From contig NZ_LUUB01000096.1 of assembly GCF_001641635.1 (NCBI RefSeq), positions 68,152 to 132,151 on the forward strand: DNA of 64,000 nucleotides, in the 5' to 3' direction. Shown piece after piece: positions 25,106 to 33,683 of this stretch (positions are counted from its first letter, which is position 1; every line of letters begins with the position of its first letter). The stretch comes from Bradyrhizobium centrolobii (GTDB lineage: Bacteria > Pseudomonadota > Alphaproteobacteria > Rhizobiales > Xanthobacteraceae). Under the pieces are notes generated by a model. That model saw nothing but the letters and a program-made list of their open reading frames with translations, ran no database searches and was not told the DNA's origin. The position numbers and the translations under genes are program-made.

Positions 25106-26062
25106 TCACGGCGTCCCCTTGCGCGAGGAGTAGACGACGCCTCCGCTGACCTCGACGACCAGGCGCCCGTTCTCGTTCCTGATCTCCTCGATGCGGCCAA
25201 GGCCGGGCACCTGCTGTCCCAGCACGGCCTCGACGACTCCGTTCGGTCCTTGCAGGATCGCAATTCCCTCATAGGCCTGGCGAACCGACCAGCCCTTGAC
25301 GGGCTTGCGCGGCGCCGAGCTGCGTTCGGACGGAGACACGGACCCCGTGACCTCGGGCGCGCCGAGCGACGCCATCATCGGCATTGGCTGTGACGACGGC
25401 TGCGACTGCGCCATTGCTGGCGCCGGCGCCTGGGCCTGCGCTTGCACCTGGGCCAGCTTGTCGAGCTTTGCCGTCGACGACGAGCTCACCCGCTCGATGC
25501 GATCGAGATTCTCGGCGAAGCGGCCGAAGCGATCATTGGTCGCCTTGCTCGATAGATCGACCGCCGTGCGCAGGCCGTCGAGATTTTCCGATACGCCCGA
25601 CAGTTGCTTGCGCAGCTGTGCGACGGTGTCGCGCAGATTCCTGATCTCGGCGTTGGCCGCGGCGTTGGTCTGGACGGGCTGCGTGGTGAGATAGGCGATC
25701 ACGCCCGTGCACGCGCAGACCACCAGCCCGACGGCGACGGCCAACGTTGCGAGCGGCGCGACCCAGGTCGGACGGGGCGGCGGCGGCTTGGCCACGATCA
25801 CGGCCGGACGGACGACGGCGGGTGCGGGTTTCGGTATCGCCATCTTGTCGAGGCGCGCCTTGGCGCGAATACGCTTCAGCCCCTCGAGTGCTTCCTTCGC
25901 CAAGGCTTCGTCACTTGCCGCGGCGGACGCACGTCTTGCGCTTGAAGCGGGCTTGGCCGCTTGCGTCGCATTGTCCTTTGCATCGCGCGCCTCCGGAGCC
26001 TGCTTCGCCGCCCCGGACACACCCGTGGTCTCGTTGGGACGAGCTTTGCCATCGGACAACAT
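25106..26062 (-). CDS. membrane protein of unknown function with coiled coil
   Basis: A 318-residue protein not recognised by family. Residues 1-100 are hydrophilic and rich in Ala, Lys and Pro; one transmembrane helix spans about 101-125; residues 138-207 look like a periplasmic coiled coil; 208-255 are low-complexity Gln/Ala/Ser/Pro; and a compact C-terminal domain (257-318, starting GWSVRQAYEGIAILQGPNG) looks folded and conserved. The topology suggests a bitopic envelope protein. It converges with the MarR-like gene and diverges from lafR. A 16-bp palindrome precedes it. A flagellar or envelope-scaffold role is possible but unproven. Confidence 0.7.
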   Translation of the reverse strand: MLSDGKARPNETTGVSGAAKQAPEARDAKDNATQAAKPASSARRASAAASDEALAKEALEGLKRIRAKARLDKMAIPKPAPAVVRPAVIVAKPPPPRPTWVAPLATLAVAVGLVVCACTGVIAYLTTQPVQTNAAANAEIRNLRDTVAQLRKQLSGVSENLDGLRTAVDLSSKATNDRFGRFAENLDRIERVSSSSTAKLDKLAQVQAQAQAPAPAMAQSQPSSQPMPMMASLGAPEVTGSVSPSERSSAPRKPVKGWSVRQAYEGIAILQGPNGVVEAVLGQQVPGLGRIEEIRNENGRLVVEVSGGVVYSSRKGTP

Positions 26063-26080
26063 ATGAAAATGCTCCGTTCG

Positions 26081-26096
26081 GTTCGATCTATCGAAC
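26081..26096. promoter_or_regulatory. perfect 16-bp palindrome upstream of the unknown membrane protein
   Basis: GTTCGATCTATCGAAC lies 18 bases before the ATG of the 25106-26062 gene. Perfect symmetry and the position between start codon and probable promoter make it an operator candidate. Confidence 0.45.
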
Positions 26097-26878
26097 GAAG
26101 CTAATTGCCGAAGCTTGCCTGAAACGTGCGCACGGAAAAAATCTCATCACGCAAGATGCGACGTGGATTTGAGTCTAATGCGTCATGCACGAGGCAAGAG
26201 TGCGACTCGAAAGCCACACACTCGCCAAGATTTCGCCAAGCTGGAGTCGCTTCGCCATACGTGAGTCGAATTGTCGCAGGCGGGAGTGCACCGCGGCGAG
26301 TCAATCCGGGGTTGAAAACCCTCCAATATGTCCACCCTGCTATGCTACCCAAAATGGCTGTAATTCTACGAAGATGCGGAAAATTAGAACCGCTCCGAGG
26401 CAGATATAGTTCGGCATCTAAATCAACTGATGCGTTTAGATATAACAAGAAACAACTCGTAACAAACCAACAGCATTAAGCTCGCACACCAACAGCTTTG
26501 TTGCGCGCGCTTGATCGGAAATCGGCAATTGTTACGGTCCTACACAAGTGATTCTCGCCCGTTGGCGAGGAGATCGACACAGTTCAGTAGTGTTCGGACG
26601 CGATGAGCAACTTGGCGCAACTGTTCTAGGTCGTTTTCTCAATCCGCTCCGCGAGGTGATCCGTAAGACACCCGCCGAGCCCCACGTCGTAGCGTTCAGT
26701 ATCGAGTCGAAGTAGCAGGCCTGCATGCGTAGGCGCTGAATGCGTGAGGCTGCCCGCGAATATCTCAATCAGAACAATGGTTCGCGGGAAGGAATGTCGT
26801 CAAACAGCATGGCTGCCGAGCCGGGGCATCACAACAACCAACCGGCCGCAGCAAGTGCGAAACAGGGGCGAAAGACTG
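26097..26878. other. long spacer upstream of lafR
   Basis: About 780 bp without a convincing gene; in-frame codons upstream of lafR (from 26744) do not resemble the family N-terminus. The part at 26330-26475 is clearly AT-rich. An 8-bp inverted repeat, CCCGCGAA (26753-26760) with TTCGCGGG (26781-26788), could form a stem in the lafR leader. The length suggests complex control of the master regulator. Confidence 0.45.
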
Positions 26879-27649
26879 ATGTATATTATCGTTGATGATC
26901 GCGAGAGCGTCACGAACAGCTACGTAGGCGGGCTGGTTCGTGAAGGCGTATCGTCGATCGGCTTCTCCTCCGGAGAATTCTGGGACTGGCTGCAATCCGC
27001 AAGTGAATCGGATCTCGCAGCAGTCGATGCGTTTCTTCTGGGGGACACCGATGCCCGCGGAAGCCTGCCGCGGGCGGTGCGGAAGCGATCCACAGCTCCC
27101 ATCATCGCCGTAAGCAGCCAGAAAATGCTCAAGAACACGCTGGAGCTGTTCGAGTCGGGCGTGGACGATGTCGTCCACGTGCCGATTCACCTACGCGAGA
27201 TTCTTGCCCGGACGGCCGCGATCGCGCGCCGCCGGGCGGGCGACCTGCCGAGGCCCTGCGAGACCAGGATCCAGGTTTTCTTCAACGGGCGTGATCCGGA
27301 GATCGCCGGCCGCGCCCTCACCTTGCCGCGCCGTGAACTGCGCATTCTCGAATACATGGTCGGCAACCACGGAAAGTGGATCACCAAGACGCAGATCTTC
27401 AACGCGGTCTACGGCATCTTCGAATCCACATTCGACGAGAGCGTGATCGAGAGCCATGTCAGCAAGCTGCGCAAGAAGCTTCGTGACCGCCTCGGCTTCG
27501 ACGCGATCGTGGCGCGGCGTTACGTCGGATATCGGCTCAACATCCCGGTCAGCGAGGCCATGGACGAGCCGATGCAGGAGCTCGACGAGGTCGGCATCCT
27601 CCTCAACAGGGCGCACGCCGCACCGGCCGCGTACCCCGCAGGAAACTGA
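26879..27649 (+). CDS. lafR: LafR/Rem-type orphan response regulator, master regulator of lateral flagella
   Basis: A 256-residue OmpR-like regulator. The ATG at 26879 gives MYIIVDDRESVTNSYVGGLV, matching the N-terminus of Sinorhizobium Rem and Bradyrhizobium LafR; the frame is open further upstream without protein-like sequence. The receiver domain (1-115) is degenerate: the phosphoacceptor position is Gly55 (DAFLLGD) and the conserved lysine is Val101 (VVHVP). The C-terminal winged helix spans about 130-222 (RRELRILEYM, VIESHVSKLRKKLRD). No kinase is nearby. LafR/Rem proteins activate lateral or swimming flagellar genes. The gene points toward the flagellar locus and shares a terminator with it. 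Confidence 0.88.
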   Translation: MYIIVDDRESVTNSYVGGLVREGVSSIGFSSGEFWDWLQSASESDLAAVDAFLLGDTDARGSLPRAVRKRSTAPIIAVSSQKMLKNTLELFESGVDDVVHVPIHLREILARTAAIARRRAGDLPRPCETRIQVFFNGRDPEIAGRALTLPRRELRILEYMVGNHGKWITKTQIFNAVYGIFESTFDESVIESHVSKLRKKLRDRLGFDAIVARRYVGYRLNIPVSEAMDEPMQELDEVGILLNRAHAAPAAYPAGN

Positions 27650-27678
27650 CGCCGCGAGGCATCCATACGACAGCGACG

Positions 27679-27720
27679 CCGGCCTCTGCGGCATGACAGC
27701 CGCAGAGGCCGGTTCCTTTT
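27679..27720. terminator. bidirectional terminator between lafR and the flgE operon
   Basis: A perfect 14-bp stem (CCGGCCTCTGCGGC at 27679-27692 with its complement at 27699-27712) and a six-base loop, followed on the plus strand by TTCCTTTT. It lies 30 bp after lafR and 50 bp beyond the end of the converging flagellar operon. Confidence 0.85.
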
Positions 27721-27769
27721 CAGCCGGGGATTCGACGGCGTGCCGGCGCGGCTCGGCCGGCGCGCCGGA

Positions 27770-28228
27770 TCACGGCTTTTGCTGAAATTCGTCCTTCGAG
27801 ACGTAGTTGAAGTCCTCGACCAGCACGTCCTGGATGATGTCGGCCTGCATCCGCTCGTTGACGCGCTGCTTGATGGCGGCCGTGAGAATGGACAGGTCGT
27901 AGCGGGCAAGCTTCCTGAAATCCAGGCGCTCGTCCGCATAGATCCTGCGAAAGGCTTCATCCACGACGAACGGCTCGGGTGGGACAGTAAGCTGGTGCAT
28001 GGTGCGCGCCTCCACGGTGAAGACGAACCGCGCGACGATGTAGCCCTGCACGCTTCCGTTCTCGACCATGGGCACGCTCAGCGCCCGCGTCTTCTGGTAT
28101 TGCAGCCCGTCGAGATATTCGTCCTTCGCAGGCAACAGGCTTCCGTTCTGTTTCCAGTAGGCCACGGCATAGCTCGTGCCTGCGGTGAGGATGCAAACCC
28201 AGAGCCCGGCCAGCACCAGTCTGATCAT
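27770..28228 (-). CDS. FliL-like flagellar membrane protein of unknown function
   Basis: A 152-residue protein with one N-terminal membrane helix (about 4-23, LVLAGLWVCILTAGTSYAVA) and a periplasmic domain. The C-terminal part, FRKLARYDLSILTAAIKQRV followed by DIIQDVLVEDFNYVS, resembles the end of FliL, the stomatin-like partner of the stator ring. A canonical FliL is encoded at 48092-48535, so this would be a second, divergent version. It is the last gene of the flgE operon and overlaps its neighbour by ATGA. FliL kinship is an inference from a short region. Confidence 0.6.
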   Translation of the reverse strand: MIRLVLAGLWVCILTAGTSYAVAYWKQNGSLLPAKDEYLDGLQYQKTRALSVPMVENGSVQGYIVARFVFTVEARTMHQLTVPPEPFVVDEAFRRIYADERLDFRKLARYDLSILTAAIKQRVNERMQADIIQDVLVEDFNYVSKDEFQQKP

Positions 28229-28734
28229 TTGCGGTCCTGGGTTGCGCGACCGCTATAGGTGCCGTCCGACTCGGCGTCCCTGATCGCCTTGAGGATGATG
28301 GTCGCCACTTCCCGCACGGCGTCGTAGTGCATCTCGAGGATTGAGCGGTTTCGCTCGAGCTTCTCGCGCAGCCGCTGGATTTCCTCGGTGATCTCGGCCT
28401 CGCCGCCGAGATGGATCCGCGCCCGCATCAGCCGGACGAACTCCAGCATGCTACGGCTCTTCCGGGCGCTGAAGTCGTCGAAGTCGATCTTCTTCCCGGT
28501 CGCGAGCGCGACCGTTTCCTCCTCCACGATGCTCTCGAGCCGCCGGATCGCCGCCAACAGGCCGCTGACCTCGTCCGGCCTCGCCACGTCGCCCGGGTTG
28601 ACCATCGCCTCACCGCCTGCATCCGGCACGTGCACGGGCAGCAGGGCGTCGCCCGCCACGGCTTCCGTCACCGCCTCGGTCTGCGCTTCCCGCGTTTCCA
28701 TCACCAGCTCCATCGCGCCCTCATCTGCCTGCAT
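28225..28734 (-). CDS. FlgN-like flagellar export chaperone candidate
   Basis: A mostly helical cytoplasmic protein of about 169 residues with a disordered acidic N-terminus. The C-terminal 110 residues (AIRRLESIVEEETVALATGK through DDFSARKSRSMLEFVRLMRA to LERNRSILEMHYDAVREV) resemble FlgN, the chaperone for the hook-junction proteins FlgK and FlgL, which are encoded in the same operon. The ATG at 28734 was chosen; a TTG at 28752 is possible. Assignment rests on helix pattern and position rather than strong motifs. Confidence 0.55.
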   Translation of the reverse strand: MQADEGAMELVMETREAQTEAVTEAVAGDALLPVHVPDAGGEAMVNPGDVARPDEVSGLLAAIRRLESIVEEETVALATGKKIDFDDFSARKSRSMLEFVRLMRARIHLGGEAEITEEIQRLREKLERNRSILEMHYDAVREVATIILKAIRDAESDGTYSGRATQDRK

Positions 28735-28776
28735 CGAAAGTCCATCCCTCAACGTTCGTCACCCATTCAAAGTCCA

Positions 28777-29238
28777 TCATCCGGCCTTCGCATCATCCCG
28801 AACTGCCGGATGCGCAGCGGCGAGTTGCCGGGCAATGCCGATCCCCTTGCCCGCTGCGAGCTGATTGCCGAGCTGCTCCGCCAGCATCGATTTCCAGACG
28901 CTGCCGGCGGTGCCCTTGCCGAAGACCTCCTCCGATTCCTTCGGCAGCATCGTCTCGACGAAGGTCTGGAGGATGAAGGCCTCGAACTTGCGATACACGT
29001 CGCCCGAAGCCGGCGCCTTGATCACCCGCACCGGCGCAGCGTTCGGCGCCTGCGCGTCCGCCGTCTTCGCCGCTTGCTCGCCGGCCGCGGCCTTGCCGAC
29101 CTCGGCCTCCATCGTGGCGGCAAAATCGGCATCCGACGATTTCAGAGCGTCCAGCTTCGCGGTCGCAGCGCGCTGCGTCACGGGATCGGCCGCCTCCAGG
29201 ACGTCGAGAACGAGGTCGGGTGTCGCTGTCACGATCAT
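28777..29238 (-). CDS. flgJ: rod-binding protein FlgJ (single-domain)
   Basis: A 153-residue protein whose C-terminal half (KFEAFILQTFVETMLPKESE, then EVFGKGTAGSVWKSMLAEQL) is the rod-binding FlgJ N-domain. The muramidase domain of enterobacterial FlgJ is absent, as usual in alphaproteobacteria; a separate lytic transglycosylase at 37993-38574 probably supplies that activity. The ATG at 29238 overlaps the stop of the preceding gene (ATGA). It caps the growing rod in the periplasm. Confidence 0.8.
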   Translation of the reverse strand: MIVTATPDLVLDVLEAADPVTQRAATAKLDALKSSDADFAATMEAEVGKAAAGEQAAKTADAQAPNAAPVRVIKAPASGDVYRKFEAFILQTFVETMLPKESEEVFGKGTAGSVWKSMLAEQLGNQLAAGKGIGIARQLAAAHPAVRDDAKAG

Positions 29239-29654
29239 GTTCGATTCCGGCTGGCTGTCATGGACGTCCAATCAGGCGTAGCGGGGCGTGTCCCCGCCAT
29301 GTCTTCGAGCGAGCGCTTCTCGGCCTCGCGGAGCTTGTCCGCCAGCGCAGCCTTCGCCACCTGCTCGAGTTGCTTGACGCGGCGACTCTCGGAGCGGACC
29401 TGGTCGAGCTGGCGCGAGGCCTGCACCTGGACGGCGCGCGCGCCAACGCTCGTCGACGTCAGGCGCCGCGCGATCGATTCGCTCGACGACCCGGCCGGCA
29501 GTTCCGCGCCGTTGAACGCCCCGACCAGCCAGGCCTGCTCGTCCTGCAAGCTTCTCTCCTGCTGCCGCAACTGCGCGAGCTGCCATTCGGACAGCCGAAG
29601 CTGGAGCTTCACCAGCGAGACCAAGCGACCGAGTTTTTCTGCGCGTGACGTCAT
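29235..29654 (-). CDS. FliJ-like coiled-coil flagellar protein
   Basis: A 139-residue, almost entirely helical, charged protein (LVSLVKLQLRLSEWQLAQLR, then EQVAKAALADKLREAEKRSL). Length, composition and a place between the export gene fliR and flgJ suit FliJ, the stalk of the export ATPase, though sequence identity in this family is low. The ATG at 29654 follows GAGGGGG; an ATG at 29666 would overlap the fliR stop by four bases and is equally plausible. No other fliJ candidate lies next to fliI. Confidence 0.55.
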   Translation of the reverse strand: MTSRAEKLGRLVSLVKLQLRLSEWQLAQLRQQERSLQDEQAWLVGAFNGAELPAGSSSESIARRLTSTSVGARAVQVQASRQLDQVRSESRRVKQLEQVAKAALADKLREAEKRSLEDMAGTRPATPDWTSMTASRNRT

Positions 29655-29662
29655 GGTCCCCC

Positions 29663-30415
29663 TCATTCCGCCAGCCACGCTGAGACGCCGAGCATGAACT
29701 GCGTCAGCAGCTCGTCGCTGGTGAGGTAAAGCAGCAGGAAGCCGCCGAACAGCACGAAGGGCACCGAGATGAAATAGACGGGAATCGCCGGCGTCAGCTT
29801 GTTGATCAAGCCGACGGAGAAGTTGACGATGACCGAGTAGACGATGAAGGGGCTGGTGATCCGCAGCGTGAGCACGAACGCCTCCGACAGGCGGCTCGCG
29901 AGCTGGTCCAGCGCCATGCTTCCGCCCAGCCGGTCGCCAGGATGCCATACGTCGTAGGAGTTCATCAGCCCGCGCAGCACCTGCCAGTGCTGGTCGGTCA
30001 TGAAGAACAGCGTGGTGACGGCCGCCATGATCAGCGGCACCAAGGCCGGCGCCGGATCGGTGTCGGCGATCGGCGTTCCCGGGATGTTGCTGAGTCCGAT
30101 CGCACTCGCCATCACCGTTGCCATGGTCTGAAGCGCGAGAAAGAACACGCGCCCGCCGAGCCCGATGACGCTGCCGATCAGCAGCTCGGAGCAGATCAGC
30201 AGCGCAAGCGTCATCGGCGGCGCGTTTTCCAGCAGAGGCTTCAGCACGGCGATCAGGATCGGCGTCAGCGCGAAGGTCGTGACGAGCGCGACGAACAGAC
30301 GAACCTGGGCCGGAACGTTGACGCTGGAATAGCCGGGCACCAGCATCAGGCAGGCGCCGATGCGGCAGAACACGATGAACGTCACGAGCACGCTGTCGGC
30401 GAGGCCGCTGATCAC
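29663..30415 (-). CDS. fliR: flagellar export gate protein FliR
   Basis: A 250-residue inner-membrane protein with about six helices (ADSVLVTFIVFCRIGACLML at the start; LAVL-type segments later). It forms part of the FliPQR export gate core. The PAQVRLFVALVTTFALTPIL region is a family landmark. The ATG overlaps the flhA stop (ATGA), and the operon order fliQ-flhA-fliR is maintained. Confidence 0.92.
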   Translation of the reverse strand: MISGLADSVLVTFIVFCRIGACLMLVPGYSSVNVPAQVRLFVALVTTFALTPILIAVLKPLLENAPPMTLALLICSELLIGSVIGLGGRVFFLALQTMATVMASAIGLSNIPGTPIADTDPAPALVPLIMAAVTTLFFMTDQHWQVLRGLMNSYDVWHPGDRLGGSMALDQLASRLSEAFVLTLRITSPFIVYSVIVNFSVGLINKLTPAIPVYFISVPFVLFGGFLLLYLTSDELLTQFMLGVSAWLAE

Positions 30416-32493
30416 GACACGGCTCCGAGCGGTCTGATCTCGGCGCTGCGCGCGACTTCGACATGCGACAGGATCGGCAGGGTCGGAAACACCCGTTCCA
30501 GGATCATGCGGACATAAGGACGTGCCTCCGGGGTCACCGCCAGCACGACGCTGGTGCCGTTCTCAGTGAACTTCCGGATCGCGGCGCTTGCCTCGGTCGC
30601 GAACTGCTCGATCAGGCGCGGATCGGCGTCGAACTCGACGACGTCGCCCTTGGCGTCGCGCTTCAGGCTCTGATGGAAGGCGAGGTCCCAGCGATTGCCG
30701 AGCCGGACGACGTTGAGCACGCCGTTGTCGGAGAGGTCGCCGCAGATCTGCTGAGCGAGACGCATCCGCACGTGCTCGGCGACCTGCTCCGAACGCCGCA
30801 CATGGGGCGCGATCTCGGCGATCGCCTCGAGGATGAGGTGAAGATTCCGGATCGAGACGCGCTCGGCGAGGAGGATCTTCAGGATCGCGAGCAGGCCCGA
30901 ATAGGAGATCTGCGACGGACAGATGTCGTCGACTAGGCGCTTGTATTCCGGATCCAGCCGGTCGAGCAGGCCCCGCATGTCCTTGTAAGACAGGAGCTGG
31001 GCCAGGTTCGCCCGGATGACTTCGCTCAGGTGCGTGAGCAGCACAGAAAGGTTATCGACCGGCTTGCAGCCCTGCCGCTTGACCTCCTCGGTGAAGGCTT
31101 CCATCACCCACAGCGCCTTCATGCCGAAGGCGGGTTCGATCACCTCGTCGCCTGGGACGTCGGGCTTGCCGTCCTTGTCCACCAGCACCATCACCTCGCC
31201 GAGCCGCAGCTCGCCATGGGCGACGCGGGTGTCGTGGATCCGGATCTGGTAGCCCTTGGGATCGATCGAGAGGTTGTCGGTGAGCTTGATCTCGGGCACC
31301 ACGAAGCCGTACTGCTTGGCGAACTTCTTGCGGATCTTGGCCACGCGGTGGGCAAGCTCGGTGCGCGAGCCCAGCAGATGGACCGAAAGGTGGCCGCCGA
31401 GCGCCAGCTCGATCTCCGCGGTCTTGAGCGATTCCTTGACGGATTCCCTGGCCTCGGCCTGGGCGCGCTCGTCGGCCTTGCGCGCATCCTCCTTCTGCTT
31501 CAGCGCCGCCTGCCGCTTCGGCAGCGAGTAACCGACGAAGGCCATGACGCCGCCGAGCAGCACGAACGGCGCCATCGGCAGTCCTGGCATCAGGGCGAGA
31601 ACGAACATCATCAGCGCCGCCGCCGATACGGCGCGAGGATAGCCGCCGAGCTGCCGGAGCACGGCCTGCTCCGCCGACCCCCTGGTGCCGCCCTTGGAGA
31701 CCAGGAGGCCTGCAGACAGCGACACAATCAGCGCCGGCATCTGCGACACCAGGCCGTCGCCGACGGAGAGCTTGGTGTAGACGTCAGCCGCGCGCGCCAG
31801 CGTCAGCCCGTGATGGGTGACGCCGATGACGATGCCGCCGAAAATGTTGATGGCGGTGATGATCAGGCCCGCGATGGCGTCGCCGCGGACGAATTTCGAG
31901 GCACCGTCCATCGCACCGAAGAACGCGCTCTCCTCTTCGAGCTCGCGGCGTCGGCGCTGGGCTTCCTTGTCGTCGATCAGGCCCGCCGACAGGTCGGCGT
32001 CGATCGCCATCTGCTTGCCAGGGATGGCGTCGAGGGTGAAGCGGGCGCCGACTTCGGCGATACGGGTCGCGCCCTTGGTGATCACGACGAAATTCACCGT
32101 GACCAGGATCGCGAAGATGATGAGGCCGATGACGAAGTCGCCGCCCATGACGAATTTGGAAAAGCCGGCGACGACGTAGCCCGCAGCCTGCTCCCCCTCT
32201 CCGCCGCGCGACAGGATCAGACGCGTGGTCGCGATGTTGAGCGCGAGCCGCAGGATCGTCGCGATCAGCAGCACGGTCGGGAAGGCCGAGAAATCGAGCG
32301 GCCGCTGGATCCACAGCGCGACCATCAGGATCAGCGCCGACAGCGCGATCGAGAAAGCGAGGCCGAGGTCGATCAGGATCGGCGGAATCGGCAGGAACAG
32401 GATCGTGAGCATCACCACGATCCCGCCCGCGAAAAAGGCGTCCGCCCCCAGTCGTCGCGGGCTTGGCAGGCTAGCAGCTAACGTATCGGCCAT
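30412..32493 (-). CDS. flhA: flagellar export gate protein FlhA
   Basis: A 693-residue export apparatus protein. The N-terminal half holds seven or eight helices; the FHIPEP signature lies at residues 151-171 (RFTLDAIPGKQMAIDADLSA). The C-terminal cytoplasmic domain, from about residue 345, docks chaperone-substrate complexes. FlhA forms the nonameric ring that sets export order and uses the proton gradient. Length is normal. A spacer of 78 bp separates it from fliQ. Confidence 0.95.
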   Translation of the reverse strand: MADTLAASLPSPRRLGADAFFAGGIVVMLTILFLPIPPILIDLGLAFSIALSALILMVALWIQRPLDFSAFPTVLLIATILRLALNIATTRLILSRGGEGEQAAGYVVAGFSKFVMGGDFVIGLIIFAILVTVNFVVITKGATRIAEVGARFTLDAIPGKQMAIDADLSAGLIDDKEAQRRRRELEEESAFFGAMDGASKFVRGDAIAGLIITAINIFGGIVIGVTHHGLTLARAADVYTKLSVGDGLVSQMPALIVSLSAGLLVSKGGTRGSAEQAVLRQLGGYPRAVSAAALMMFVLALMPGLPMAPFVLLGGVMAFVGYSLPKRQAALKQKEDARKADERAQAEARESVKESLKTAEIELALGGHLSVHLLGSRTELAHRVAKIRKKFAKQYGFVVPEIKLTDNLSIDPKGYQIRIHDTRVAHGELRLGEVMVLVDKDGKPDVPGDEVIEPAFGMKALWVMEAFTEEVKRQGCKPVDNLSVLLTHLSEVIRANLAQLLSYKDMRGLLDRLDPEYKRLVDDICPSQISYSGLLAILKILLAERVSIRNLHLILEAIAEIAPHVRRSEQVAEHVRMRLAQQICGDLSDNGVLNVVRLGNRWDLAFHQSLKRDAKGDVVEFDADPRLIEQFATEASAAIRKFTENGTSVVLAVTPEARPYVRMILERVFPTLPILSHVEVARSAEIRPLGAVS

Positions 32494-32571
32494 GGGTCAC
32501 CGGCAGCAGATTCCGGTCTGCAATCTGCCGCGCAAAGCTTACGCGAGGGTGGTGGCCGGACGCCCTGCGGA

Positions 32572-32838
32572 TCAGAAGCCGTGCTCGATCCGCGAATAGA
32601 CCATCTCGGTGAAAGTGGAGAGATGCGCCCCGATGAAGGAACCGGAGACGGCCACGACCAAGAGGATGACGATGATCTTCGGAACGAATGTCAGCGTCAC
32701 TTCCTGGATCTGGGTGAGCGCCTGGATCAGCGCGATGATGGTGCCGACCAGCATCGCCGCGCCGACCGCGGGTCCGGAGGCGACGATGATCGTCCAGATC
32801 GCCGCCTGGACGATGTCGAGGGCATCCCGCTCGTTCAT
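32572..32838 (-). CDS. fliQ: flagellar export gate protein FliQ
   Basis: An 88-residue protein with two hydrophobic helices (IVQAAIWTIIVASGPAVGAA and FVPKIIVILLVVAVSGSFIG) and the family stretch LIQALTQIQEVTLTFVPKI. It is a core component of the export gate. Two bases separate it from flgD, so they are co-translated. Confidence 0.92.
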   Translation of the reverse strand: MNERDALDIVQAAIWTIIVASGPAVGAAMLVGTIIALIQALTQIQEVTLTFVPKIIVILLVVAVSGSFIGAHLSTFTEMVYSRIEHGF

Positions 32839-32840
32839 GG

Positions 32841-33257
32841 CTAGCTGATCGTGAGCCCGGGCCCGACGGCGACTTTCGTGCCGTTTTCGAGGGTGGCGAT
32901 CGAGCCGTCGCTGTTGATGGAGATCGAAGCGACCTTCCCGGTAAAGGTCGCACCGGTCGAGTCGGTGAAACTGACGGTCTTTCCGATCAGTCCGTCGGCC
33001 TGCGACAGTGACTGCGAGGACAGCAGCGCATCGAGCTTCGTGTTGGTCTGCATCGCCTGCTCGACCGACGAGAGCTGCGCAAACTGGCTCATATATTGCG
33101 AGGTGTCCATCGGATTGGTCGGATCCTGGTTCTTCATCTCGGCGATGAGAAGCTGAAGAAACGTGTTGTAGTCGACTCCGGTGCTCGACGTGGACGTGGT
33201 GGAGCTGGTCGAACTGGACGACTTGCTGGTGCTATCGGTCGCGCTGGTGACGTTCAT
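32841..33257 (-). CDS. flgD: hook-assembly scaffold protein FlgD (short form)
   Basis: A 138-residue protein. After a Ser/Thr-rich start it has the FlgD core DYNTFLQLLIAEMKNQDPTN and MSQFAQLSSVEQAMQ, and then a short beta-rich part (SFTDSTGATFTGKV). The large C-terminal domains of enteric FlgD (about 230 residues) are missing, as in other alphaproteobacterial versions. It caps the growing hook and is shed afterwards. Located between fliQ and flbT in the flgE operon. Confidence 0.9.
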   Translation of the reverse strand: MNVTSATDSTSKSSSSTSSTTSTSSTGVDYNTFLQLLIAEMKNQDPTNPMDTSQYMSQFAQLSSVEQAMQTNTKLDALLSSQSLSQADGLIGKTVSFTDSTGATFTGKVASISINSDGSIATLENGTKVAVGPGLTIS

Positions 33258-33272
33258 TTGGCCTCTCCGCTG

Positions 33273-33683
33273 TCAGGCAGCCTCGAATGGGGTCTCGGTG
33301 GTGGCGCCGGCCAGGATGGCCTGCTCCACCGGGAACAGCGCCCGGATCCTTTTCAGCGCCTCGAAGTAGCGGGTCGCCCCGACCAGTTTGTCGATCGCGG
33401 CAAGCCCGTCCAGCATCTCGCGGCTCTCGCAGACAGCACACAAGGCCGCGTGATGCTGACCATAGAGCGCGGCGGCGTCCCGGATGTCGGTCGGGTTCAT
33501 CAGCATGAGCTGGACGATGAAATAGAGCTGCCGCATCGCCGTGGTGGCGTCGGAGGCCTGCATGACCTGCCCTTCGAGCAGAAACATCACGTCGTTGACG
33601 AGCTCGACGGAGACCTTACGGTCCACGCGAAGCACCGCGCCGTTGATGTAGATCCGTTCGCCTGCGCGCAAGGAGATCTTCAT
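33273..33683 (-). CDS. flbT: flagellin post-transcriptional regulator FlbT
   Basis: A 136-residue cytoplasmic protein beginning MKISLRAGERIYINGAVLRV, the standard FlbT opening, followed by DVMFLLEGQVMQASDATTAM and QLYFIVQLMLMNP. The ATG overlaps the flaF stop (ATGA), with AAGGAG absent but coupling likely. In Caulobacter FlbT binds the flagellin mRNA leader and destabilises it; in some rhizobial systems it acts positively. The two structured flagellin leaders at 45.9 and 47.1 kb are natural targets. Confidence 0.92.
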   Translation of the reverse strand: MKISLRAGERIYINGAVLRVDRKVSVELVNDVMFLLEGQVMQASDATTAMRQLYFIVQLMLMNPTDIRDAAALYGQHHAALCAVCESREMLDGLAAIDKLVGATRYFEALKRIRALFPVEQAILAGATTETPFEAA

